36,220 nt of DNA from a virus. Numbering within the stretch: position 1 is the first letter of the stretch; each line of letters begins with the position of its first letter. The stretch spans positions 1 to 36,220 of IMG/VR virus record IMGVR_UViG_3300010370_000104. One strand, 5' to 3'. The notes beneath the pieces are model-generated. The model was not told the DNA's origin. It searched no databases and was given only the letters and a program-made list of their open reading frames with translations. Positions 1 to 9,000 of this stretch are shown piece by piece. The position numbers and the translations under genes are program-made.

Positions 1-522
1 AACAAAAATAAAATTGAAATAGCGATTTTAGGTTTAGACGCTGGAAATAAATTAACTAATAGTTCTACTAATACATTAAAAGAGAATATGGCTACTTGGC
101 TTTCTGAGTATAGAATGATAAATGACTATGTTTTAGTACGTGACGGTAAAATTATTAATCTAGCTTTTGATATTGATATCTATGTGGATAAATCTTTTAA
201 TTCAGGTGAGGTTATCAATAATACAATAAACACTGTAAGTTCTTATTTTAATATCAATAAATGGCAAATGGGTGATAATATTTATTTAGCTAATTTGATT
301 GAACAAATAAACAATGTTGCCGGTGTTTTAAATGTGATAGATATAAAAGTTTATAACAGAGTAGGTGATGAATATTCATCTAATGAAATATCACAAAGAT
401 ATATTGATGATCTCACCAGAGAAATTGATTTAACTGAAGATTATGCTTTATTTGGTGAGTATGATACAATGTTCGAAATCAAATTCCCAGAGTCAGACAT
501 TAAAGTCCGTACAAAATCTTAA
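1..522 (+). CDS. Baseplate wedge protein, gp6/gpJ-like, C-terminal part (5' truncated by window edge)
   Basis: The frame is open from base 1, so the ATG at 88 is internal and the gene begins upstream of the window. About 173 residues remain. They include an 'ENMATWLSEYRMINDYVLV' stretch followed by alternating strands and a 'FNINKWQMGDNIYLANL' segment. This resembles the C-terminal region of T4-type gp6 / baseplate-J wedge proteins, where a helix-strand domain is followed by a short 'IDKW...I..S.I...' motif. In T4 two gp6 copies pair with gp7 to build the baseplate wedge in the virion. The next gene starts 2 bp after the stop, as expected for a tightly packed late operon. The family call comes from remembered motif similarity and is good but not certain. 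The true N-terminus is not visible. Confidence 0.72.
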   Translation, partial: NKNKIEIAILGLDAGNKLTNSSTNTLKENMATWLSEYRMINDYVLVRDGKIINLAFDIDIYVDKSFNSGEVINNTINTVSSYFNINKWQMGDNIYLANLIEQINNVAGVLNVIDIKVYNRVGDEYSSNEISQRYIDDLTREIDLTEDYALFGEYDTMFEIKFPESDIKVRTKS

Positions 523-524
523 TT

Positions 525-2303
525 ATGGGTGATAATAATATTACAAATTTAATAGGTAGTGCACGTTTTAAAATAGCTCAAAATAAAAACACAAACGTTC
601 AATTAGAGTTAGAAAACACATCCAAACAAATCATTGAATATGATATTGATAGTATTGTCGACCAGGAGGAACTTTTTAATCAAGAAAGAGAAGCTTCTAA
701 AAAATATCGTATAAATGGTCGTTTAAATATTTTAACTAGTAATGCAATATCACCAAACGCAACAAGTAAATATTGGGACCCCTTATTTTATGGGTCACCA
801 AGACCCTCACCTGCTAATTGGTTGATGCAAATTTGTTACCCATCTAAAAATGATTATTACACCAAAGTTGGTACTTATGAGGCTTATTTTGGTTTAGAGT
901 ACACATCACTAGGTACTACTTTAGTAAATGGTGACAACAGATTAACACTTTATGGTTTACAACTTAAGCATAATGTAAAAGCTGGTGAGTATGTATACAT
1001 ATATAGTACAACAAATTTTAACCCATTACAAGGTTTTCATTATGTTTTAGAAACTGGTGTTGGGGGTAAATTTATGGAAAGGGTTTTAACTTTAGATACT
1101 ATTGTTACAAATGCACCAACTGGTGTCGGGTCCTTTTTAAGAATCACCAACCCATCTTTTGACGATATCAAGTTTAATAATCCATCAGAAATAATTGCTG
1201 CTGTAGCATCAGATATTAATGGTGTGACAACAGGTCAATATAATATTGGAGATGAAAAATATGTAACAATAACCACAACTTTACCACATAAATTAATAGT
1301 AAATAATTTTGTTGATATTAGAACAGGTAATGTAAGTAAATTAAATGGTTTGTGGCGAGTTTACAATATTTTAAGTTCAACAAAATTTGTGATAAAAAAT
1401 TATGTCGGACAAAAAGGTACCCCAATGGTTGGTTTTAATAAACCAAAATGGAGGTTGTTAGATGGTACACCTTCAGAATATTATATTCGAAAATTTGAGG
1501 TTTTGACGGCTAATGACTATAATGTAAACAAATGTGCTTTTAGTCAAGGAATTTATTCTGATAACGTTGCTAATGATACCTGGTTATTTCAATTCGAAAA
1601 AGATATAAATGTTCAAAATTTAAGAACCAATAGAAATGGGGAAATTTCAGAATTATATTATACCATAATAAAAAGAGCCGGGGTCAACCCTTATCCATTT
1701 GGTAATGTAACTAGTCATTGGGATTTTAGTATTTCAAATGCAACAGATACTAATGGTTTAGAATATATTTCTAAAGTAAAACAATCAAATATTGGTACTA
1801 TTGAAAAAGCTACAGCTAGAAGTGAAAGTATACAAAATGGTAGAGTAATTCCAATAGAAGGTAGTTTTTATTTTGGTGATTTTGTTGAGTTTAATAGTAT
1901 AGAAATTAGAGAGTACACAATATCTGAAATAGTACATAGATTTGGTGTTGACAGTGTTTTAAATAAAAATCCTGTTAATAATTATTATTATAAGCCTTTT
2001 AGAAAACTACAAATTAGAAAATATTCTAATAATATTGAAACAACTAGTGTTGATGAAATTTATTTAAATAGACCAGGTGATGCCGTTATTTATGCAGACG
2101 GTACAGTTTCTTGGCGTGATTTATTGACTATAGGTTTTTATGAGGAAGGTGATAATGGTGTTAATTATCCTTTTTTAAATGATGCACACTACTTTTATTT
2201 TAATCATATATTGTATGTAAGATTACAGTTACCAATAATAGAACCAATAAATTTAGAGGAATCATTCTCAGTAGATCCAAATGATATAAATACCGAATGT
2301 TAA
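525..2303 (+). CDS. Putative baseplate/virion structural protein (592 aa)
   Basis: I do not recognise a family. The protein is 592 residues, mostly alternating short polar and hydrophobic strands with many Asn, Tyr and Thr, typical of beta-rich phage structural proteins. It has no signal peptide or membrane segment. A region around residues 225-300 is rich in Val/Thr strands and looks like a small beta-sandwich insertion. It sits directly after the gp6-like gene (2 bp gap), and its stop overlaps the next start by 7 bp, so translation is probably coupled. By position it could be a baseplate wedge or peripheral component (T4 gp7/gp8 region), but nothing in the sequence proves that. The start was chosen as the first ATG after the upstream stop. 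Confidence 0.6.
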   Translation: MGDNNITNLIGSARFKIAQNKNTNVQLELENTSKQIIEYDIDSIVDQEELFNQEREASKKYRINGRLNILTSNAISPNATSKYWDPLFYGSPRPSPANWLMQICYPSKNDYYTKVGTYEAYFGLEYTSLGTTLVNGDNRLTLYGLQLKHNVKAGEYVYIYSTTNFNPLQGFHYVLETGVGGKFMERVLTLDTIVTNAPTGVGSFLRITNPSFDDIKFNNPSEIIAAVASDINGVTTGQYNIGDEKYVTITTTLPHKLIVNNFVDIRTGNVSKLNGLWRVYNILSSTKFVIKNYVGQKGTPMVGFNKPKWRLLDGTPSEYYIRKFEVLTANDYNVNKCAFSQGIYSDNVANDTWLFQFEKDINVQNLRTNRNGEISELYYTIIKRAGVNPYPFGNVTSHWDFSISNATDTNGLEYISKVKQSNIGTIEKATARSESIQNGRVIPIEGSFYFGDFVEFNSIEIREYTISEIVHRFGVDSVLNKNPVNNYYYKPFRKLQIRKYSNNIETTSVDEIYLNRPGDAVIYADGTVSWRDLLTIGFYEEGDNGVNYPFLNDAHYFYFNHILYVRLQLPIIEPINLEESFSVDPNDINTEC

Positions 2304-3121
2304 TAAAGTATCAAATAAGAAATACATTTAATACAGTTACTGCACAAACGGTAAATGTGATACCACCAATTTCAGAAGAACAACTTCAAGCAGCAAATGG
2401 TGGTGCTTTATCTACAACTGGTTTAATATCGGGACCTTATAAATCTATTATATTACCAATAGAACAAGCTTTTTACCCTGTAGATTACACAGATGATGTG
2501 AATAAATTTGTTCAATCAGAAACTAAAAAGTCTATTAACCCTTATTTTGATGCAGAGACTATAAAATATACTTTTAAAAATAATGACCTTAAAATAATTT
2601 TTAAATTCTGGGATGTTGAAAACCAAACATTAACAGTTAATTATAATGCAGCAGGTTTTACAGGTAATGAAATAGTTAGAAGAAGAAATAACTTTAAAAA
2701 TAGTTTTTTTAGGTTATATTTTTATGATGTAGACAATAGTCAAGACAGTAATTTATTATTTATAGAAGACCTAGACATTGGTGAAACAAGAGCACCAATA
2801 ATACCTTTTAATAGTATTTATTGGTTACGTAATGATGAGTTTTTTATGAAAAATATTGGTAACAGAAAAATTTATATGATAGCGAGATTTTTTAACGCAA
2901 AAACAGGTAAAATAAAAAATTTTGTTAATATACCTAACACAGTCAATATTCCAATAGATATATCTCTTTATAGTGACCCAACTAATAAACAATGGAGAAA
3001 TGTTGCTTTTGAAATTTTAAACCCTAGGAATAATGGTGGGGATTTTAATTTTATACCTGTAGTACCTTATGGTACGACTACAGTTAATACAATAACACTT
3101 TCAGAATTGGTTATGGCATAA
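2297..3121 (+). CDS. Putative baseplate/tail structural protein (274 aa)
   Basis: A 274-residue protein of unrecognised family. It starts inside the last codons of the preceding gene (ATG within GAATGTTAA, 7 bp overlap), and the next gene starts immediately after its stop, so it belongs to the same cotranscribed set. The N-terminal ~45 residues are low-complexity and probably extended. Residues ~60-270 are beta-rich with basic patches such as 'NEIVRRRNNFKNSFFRLYF'. There is no signal peptide, transmembrane helix or catalytic motif. A structural role in the baseplate or tail is inferred from position only. Confidence 0.55.
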   Translation: MLIKYQIRNTFNTVTAQTVNVIPPISEEQLQAANGGALSTTGLISGPYKSIILPIEQAFYPVDYTDDVNKFVQSETKKSINPYFDAETIKYTFKNNDLKIIFKFWDVENQTLTVNYNAAGFTGNEIVRRRNNFKNSFFRLYFYDVDNSQDSNLLFIEDLDIGETRAPIIPFNSIYWLRNDEFFMKNIGNRKIYMIARFFNAKTGKIKNFVNIPNTVNIPIDISLYSDPTNKQWRNVAFEILNPRNNGGDFNFIPVVPYGTTTVNTITLSELVMA

Positions 3122-4747
3122 ATGGAAATTATAAAAAAACAAATTAGTAGTCAGAGTTTTAGTGGAGGTTCGATGAACAACGTGACTACTATTTATTTTC
3201 CAATTTATCTAACTCAAAAATTTGAAGATTTGGGTTTATATACCGATACCACTAATCCGTTACCAAAAACAACTATAGCCTTTCCAGGTATTTTAGATTT
3301 AAATTACGATGGAACACAACAAAAAGAATGTTTAATTACAAATAAATGCCAAGTTGTATCCACAATAACTAATTGTACAACATATGGTGGCAGTGAAGGA
3401 TCTATTCAAGTAACACCTATACCTACTGCTGATTGCCCTGGACCTGTAACTTATGAGTGGTATGGTCCACAAGGTTTTAGTAGTCAAAATTTAACCATTA
3501 CTAATTTGTATGCAGGTGATTACAGTTTGAAAATAACTGATGCTAATTGTGATAAAACATATAAAATTTTTAATGTACAAGAACCACCACCGTTATCAAC
3601 TGATTTAATAGTAAATAATTCACAAGTTAACGCTAGTACTGGTATTTGTAACGGTATTGCAACTGTTATTGCAGTTAATGGAGTTCCACCTTATACTTAC
3701 GCTTGGTATTCAGCTGGAACTACAACACCAGTTTTAGGTACAACAACAACTTTAAATAATCTTTGTATTGGTAGTTATTATGTTGTAGTTACCGATTCAG
3801 ACGGTGCAGTAGTATCAACTACTTTTGAAATAACTGAACCAGAACCTTTATCGGGTAGAACGATTAATATTATTAATATAGATTGTAATAATGAACCTGG
3901 TTCTGTTGAGGTTGAGGGTTTTGGTGGTATTGTAGGTACTGGATATACCTATCAACTTTTACAAGGTAATCCGGCTACTGTGATACAACAAAATGTTACA
4001 GGTTTATTTGAAAACATAACACAATCTAATAGTGCTTACATTGTTAGAATAATAGATTCCATCGGACAAACATTTGATTTATATGTTTCAGTAACACAAC
4101 CAGTATTACCAATAACTATTACACCTACAGGTATTATTCCATTTGCCACCATTCCTGTTATGAATAATGATGGTTTATCTTTAGATGACGGTGATTTATT
4201 ACCATTCGGTAGATACAGTTTTAGTATAACAGGTGGTCTAGGGATTCAACAAGGTGCTTCTGTTGTTTATGATGTAAGTTTAGAACCTGTAATGGTACAA
4301 AATAGTGTTACAGGTGTTTATAATAGTTCAGCAAATCAAGGGGTTGATCCAATATTAGCAAATTCAAGTACTTTTTATACATTAGAAAGTGGTTGGTATT
4401 CTGTTCTTGTATCTGATGGTTTTTGTGAAAAATCATCAAACATATATATCGGACACGAATTTGATCCAAGTGTTGGTGTTGTGGATGCATCAGGTTCAGG
4501 AGGCTACCTACAAGCACAAGTCTCAAACCCAGTTGGTTATTATCTTCTTTCAATAACATGGTCTGATGGTGCATCATTTGCTTGTCCAGGAGCTTTGATG
4601 GGAAGCCCTTGTCCAACAACAAACGTAAATTCAAATACACACGCTTCAGGAACTGAAATAGATTTAGAAGTTATTTTTGTTAACTCATCAACCCCAACAG
4701 TGTCGTTAGATTGGAGATCATTTAAAAGAAGATATAGAATACCTTAA
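3122..4747 (+). CDS. Virion-cluster protein with SprB-like repeats (541 aa)
   Basis: The protein has an N-terminal ~75 residues of unknown fold and then three SprB-like repeats at about residues 78-155, 158-241 and 243-328 (the third is degenerate). The visible signature is 'GSIQV...YEWYGPQG...L...YAGDYSLKITDANCDKTYKI..QEP', then 'GVPPYTYAWYSAG...CIGSYYVVVTDSDG...ITEPEP'. SprB repeats are known from the giant gliding adhesins of Flavobacteriia. The remaining ~210 residues are beta-rich, with another 'GWYSVLVSDGFCEKSS' segment that may be a fourth diverged copy. There is no signal peptide, so the protein is probably virion-assembled rather than secreted. It starts one base after the preceding stop. 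Likely role: baseplate-peripheral or receptor-contacting protein. The domain call is strong; the function is inferred. Confidence 0.7.
   Translation: MEIIKKQISSQSFSGGSMNNVTTIYFPIYLTQKFEDLGLYTDTTNPLPKTTIAFPGILDLNYDGTQQKECLITNKCQVVSTITNCTTYGGSEGSIQVTPIPTADCPGPVTYEWYGPQGFSSQNLTITNLYAGDYSLKITDANCDKTYKIFNVQEPPPLSTDLIVNNSQVNASTGICNGIATVIAVNGVPPYTYAWYSAGTTTPVLGTTTTLNNLCIGSYYVVVTDSDGAVVSTTFEITEPEPLSGRTINIINIDCNNEPGSVEVEGFGGIVGTGYTYQLLQGNPATVIQQNVTGLFENITQSNSAYIVRIIDSIGQTFDLYVSVTQPVLPITITPTGIIPFATIPVMNNDGLSLDDGDLLPFGRYSFSITGGLGIQQGASVVYDVSLEPVMVQNSVTGVYNSSANQGVDPILANSSTFYTLESGWYSVLVSDGFCEKSSNIYIGHEFDPSVGVVDASGSGGYLQAQVSNPVGYYLLSITWSDGASFACPGALMGSPCPTTNVNSNTHASGTEIDLEVIFVNSSTPTVSLDWRSFKRRYRIP
3353..4105 (+). 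repeat. Three SprB-like protein repeats
   Basis: This region encodes three tandem ~80-residue beta-sandwich repeats with the order Cys/Asn - 'G.I.V' - 'PYTYxWYS' - '(A/I)G(D/S)Y.(L/V).(I/V)TD..G/C' - 'EP'. Copy 2 fits best and copy 3 has lost most Cys and 'TD' signatures. The copies have diverged at DNA level, indicating old duplication or acquisition of a pre-formed array. Confidence 0.65.
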
Positions 4748-4749
4748 TT

Positions 4750-5163
4750 ATGATATCAGGAACAACATCACATAGATTAACAGAGATTTCGAGGTATAGT
4801 ACCACACAACCATTTTTAGTTGGTGTTAATGGTGTTACTAATATCACTTACAATTCTGATGGCAGTATAAATCAAATATTTTATACCCTAGATGGTATTT
4901 ATTTTGTCACAACTTATACCCCACCAGATTACCCAACAATTTTTTATACAAATTTAACGGGTAATTATTTTCAGAATATAAATTTAATTAAGGAAGAATC
5001 AAAAATGAACGTAGTTCTTCCCCCAAAAATAGATAATCAAATATTTATTGAAAGAATGAGTTTAGCTGTTTTTGAAAGACACACTAGACTATCTAATATA
5101 ACTAATATTGGTAGTTTAACTGAATACAGAAATGGTTATTACAGAATAGTACAAAATATATAA
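4750..5163 (+). CDS. Small virion-cluster protein of unknown function (137 aa)
   Basis: A 137-residue protein, 2 bp after the SprB-repeat gene and 1 bp before the next gene. The N-terminal half looks beta-rich ('GVNGVTNITYNSDGSINQIF' resembles a beta-hairpin repeat). The C-terminal half carries 'ERMSLAVFERHTRLSNI'. No family is recognised, and there is no signal peptide or membrane segment. 'VFERHTRLS' loosely resembles 'VFERHSDLV' in the 12119-15343 protein (about residue 398), a possible shared attachment or folding motif in these structural proteins. A structural role is inferred from operon position. Confidence 0.5.
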   Translation: MISGTTSHRLTEISRYSTTQPFLVGVNGVTNITYNSDGSINQIFYTLDGIYFVTTYTPPDYPTIFYTNLTGNYFQNINLIKEESKMNVVLPPKIDNQIFIERMSLAVFERHTRLSNITNIGSLTEYRNGYYRIVQNI

Positions 5164-5164
5164 T

Positions 5165-6058
5165 ATGGCAATAGGAAATTATGGTATCACCAGACCCGCA
5201 ACAGTTAATCCCACAGATATGGAGATTTATTACACTTATGCTCCATCTAGAGATACTGCACCAACAATACCTTTACAAAGTTTAGACCCAGTACAAGTTA
5301 TATCAAGATTCAACGACCCAGTAGCTAACGCTAACGGTATTTCACTATTCGATGGTCTCTATAATTTACAATTACCAGTTGCTAATTTCTCAACAAAAGG
5401 GATATATACGGTTGTAATTAAACCCAGAGAAATAAAAACTACCATAACAGATTGTGGTGTTTTAGCTGCGTTCCCTGATGTCAAAGGTATTTTATTAAAT
5501 ATTAATACTTTAGGTATTTCTGACGTTAACTCTCTAGTTGGTTATAGGGTAGAATATTTTGACGACCAAGGAAATAGAATAGAAAATTTTTTTAGAATCA
5601 TAACATCGGCTAACAGGACTGAACCTGTTGCGGTTAATCTTACAAATACAACACAATCCGCTGCTAGGTATAGATTTAATAGTGCATCAAATTTAGTTTT
5701 TTGTACATTAACACCAGGTTCCGCACCCACAATCACACCTAATCAATTTCCTGCTATTGGTACCCCAGGCCAGGCAATATCGGTTACAAATACTTTTTTC
5801 AACCCTATAATGTTGGAAATTGATATGGTAGAATACGATATTGAAACTTTAGCTATCGGTTTATACGGTAATCAGTCAAAATCAATTCAAGACGGTACTT
5901 ATACTATATATGACTTTCAAAATAATATATACAAACAATATACTCTTTACGAAATACAAGATCAGTTTACAAATGAACCATTATACGAAATTAGGCAACA
6001 AAGAGCAACTGTAGACTTATCTAAAGATTTTAATACTATAACGACTATAACTTTATAA
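5165..6058 (+). CDS. Putative baseplate/tail structural protein (297 aa)
   Basis: A 297-residue protein with no recognised family. It opens with 'MAIGNYGITRPATVNPTD'. A Pro/Gly-rich middle (residues ~175-200) separates two beta-rich parts. The C-terminal ~90 residues contain 'SIQDGTYTIYDFQNNIYKQ' and end in 'KDFNTITTITL', a terminal strand style common in phage structural proteins. It lies 1 bp after the preceding stop and 7 bp before the next gene. No signal peptide or enzymatic motif is visible. The likely role is a baseplate or tail-associated virion component, on context alone. Confidence 0.5.
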   Translation: MAIGNYGITRPATVNPTDMEIYYTYAPSRDTAPTIPLQSLDPVQVISRFNDPVANANGISLFDGLYNLQLPVANFSTKGIYTVVIKPREIKTTITDCGVLAAFPDVKGILLNINTLGISDVNSLVGYRVEYFDDQGNRIENFFRIITSANRTEPVAVNLTNTTQSAARYRFNSASNLVFCTLTPGSAPTITPNQFPAIGTPGQAISVTNTFFNPIMLEIDMVEYDIETLAIGLYGNQSKSIQDGTYTIYDFQNNIYKQYTLYEIQDQFTNEPLYEIRQQRATVDLSKDFNTITTITL

Positions 6059-6065
6059 AAATAAA

Positions 6066-9000
6066 ATGGCTTTAATAAAAGTTGTACCTAGGTCAATAAC
6101 TGAACCTTATAAAAAAAGAGAGGGTGATTTTTCACCTAATTTAGTTGGTTTACAGTTTACCGATCAATCAGCTGCCGTTTTTACATTTGGTAATTTTAAT
6201 ATTACGACAAATCCTACCGCTAGAATAGCTAAAGATTTTGTTTTAGGTGGACAATGGTCTGAATATTATAGTTTAAATAATTTAAATATAACACCTGAAG
6301 AATCTAAAATTTTAGAGTCTAATAATTTTTTAATTAAATTAAATTTTGACACTAGAAAAGTAAGTAGATATGCTTATTTTGGTAGTTTATATAATGAATT
6401 AAAAGCCTCTGTTGAAGGTATAATTAAAAAATGGAAAGGTAGTATTTATTTAAATCCTACTTTAAACAGTAATACGGTTTATAATACTGTATTAAATTTT
6501 AATTATGATACATCAACTAATGTGGCTACATTTGCTATACCGGTAAGTGTTATAAGTAACCCTTTTCAGTTAACTGTAGAGGCTAACGGTAATTTTTCTA
6601 TTGTCCCAGAAAATAAAATTTTTAATTTATCTTTAAGTTATAATAAATACGTTATATCAAATGAACATGGTAATTTTCCTGTCATAGGGTATATAGGTTC
6701 TAATAGTAACAATCAATACTTAAGTATAACTACAAGAGGTAACCCTTTTCCTGATTTAATTGGTACAACATTTGGTCCTCGTACTTATCACTTAAGACCT
6801 AATAATAATGAAGTCGAGCTTTTCTTTTCTGAATTAACTGATTTAGAAAGTATTTTATTAAATAGATTAGTATCCCCAAAATATACTTATACCTTTGACG
6901 TACCATTACAAACAGAAAATGGTACAAACTATATAGAAACGAGAACTGTAACTTGGCCGGTTTCTGATGGTTACAATATTGATATTAACACAGATGCTTA
7001 CGCTGATTATGTTACAACACTTTTCGATATAGGTAATGATTTTGATAAAAATAAAACTAACCTAGTTTCAAGAAGATTTGTTGCTGAATCAATACATGAA
7101 TATGATACAAACGGTGGTGGTGATGAAGTTTATGGAATGAAAGTTACTAAACTTTTAAAAATATATGGAAGAGAATTTGATGAAGTTAAAAAATATATTG
7201 ATGGTATTTCATTTGCAAATGTTGTTACTTACAATAAATTAGATAACACATCAGATGAGTTAATAAAATTGATAGCTAAAAATTTAGGTTTTGATGTTTT
7301 ATTGACAACAACTACTGATAATTTTAATTTATTACAACAAAATGCAACCACATCTAATACACCTTTTAGTGGGTATTCTAGAAGTTTGTCTGCAAAAGAA
7401 TTAGACATTGAACTATGGAGAAGATTAGTTATTAATGCTTGGTGGTTGTTTAGATCTAAAGGTACAAGAAAAGTTTTAGAATTTTTCTTTAATTTATTTA
7501 AAATACCTTCTTGTATGGTTTCACTTAATGAATACATTTATTTAGCTGAAAATAGGTTAAATTCAAGTGAAATTAGTTTAGACATTATTGAGTATATTGA
7601 TTCAGTAACCGAAGTAGGTGAATTTGTTGTAGATAATTTAGGTTTCCCTAGTCCACCACCACAAAGAATCGATAATTATTTCCAAAATGACGGTTTTTGG
7701 TATAATGGTGGTAGTGAAAGTACTGACGGTAACAATCCACATTTCGGACCTTATGATGTGGGTGAAAAATATATGAATCAATTTAGGTGTATAATACCTA
7801 ATTATGATGATTTTAATCAAGTTACAACAATAACTGTTGACTTTACAGAAAACTTTTTTACCGATTTTAACGAGGGTAGTTTTTCAATAAGACAAAATGG
7901 TTTACCTGTACCTTATTATGATACTGGATATGAAAATGTATTAAATTCTAGAACAACAAACGCAACTATACAAGAAGCTGGTTTAGTGGAAGTTGGTGAT
8001 ACTTTTGCTCCCGAAGTTGGAAAAGAAGAATTTGATTACAATTCTATGCGTATTGATTTTGTTGCAGGCAATAATTCAACAGTTTGTCAACCTTGTTCTT
8101 ACCCCCTAGAATTTGCTTTAGATGGTATAATTTATACTACAATGCCAGAATATGGACCTCTAACAGATGAAGAGTGTTGTTATAATGATTTAATACAATC
8201 ACCTGATGGTAATCTAATTTGTTATTGGTGTCCTCCACAAGAATCTATAATTGAAATCTGTTCAGATCAAACACGTCCTGTTGACGGGATTCAAGGTACT
8301 ATTTGTACTTTATTAAAACCAAACGGTCAAAATATTATTAACAAAAAATGTTGTGAAATTAGAGGTGGTACTTTAGTACAAAGAAGTGATGGTGTTACTG
8401 AATGTATTAAAATTCAAGAAAATTGTGCTTATGTAATACAAAATCATGTTTATTTAGTGGAACAAACTTTAGAATTGCTTTCTGAAGATTGTTGTACTGA
8501 AGTTAACGGATATTGGGCAAACGGTTATGTTGACGTTTACGATAATACAGGAACTTTTTTATATCAAGTACAAGATATTGTCGGTAGCTCTGTAGCTATA
8601 GGTTTTGGTACTAAACTTTATTGTTCTTCTTGTCCACAACAAATTTCATTAAATAGTAATTTTGTTTTTGATAGACAAACAAATTCTGATTTAACCGAAG
8701 ATTGTTGTGATAGTTACGGATTTACTTATTTAGCTGGTTCAGCAAGATGTACAAATTGCCCAACACCAAGGATAGGTGAAACAGCACCCTATGAACTTTT
8801 ATTAAATAATACTGTTGACCCTAATTGCTGTCAAGTATATGGTGGTTATTACTACGCTTATTCTACTGACGGTACTCAAACACAAGAAAAATGTTGGTCT
8901 TGTCCTAATATAAATGATACCACTATCGATATAAACAATATTATAACTTACAATGGAAGTAATTTGTCACAACAATGTTGTAATGCTTATGCGGCTTTAA

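Noticed and set aside
88-522. ATG at 88 as the start of a separate 144-residue gene
   Set aside because: The frame is open upstream to base 1 and the sequence before 88 continues the same gp6-like domain, so this is an internal methionine of a truncated gene.
4308-4640. 110-residue minus-strand open frame
   Set aside because: Antisense to the SprB-repeat gene, with Leu/His/Gln-rich low-complexity product typical of a shadow frame.
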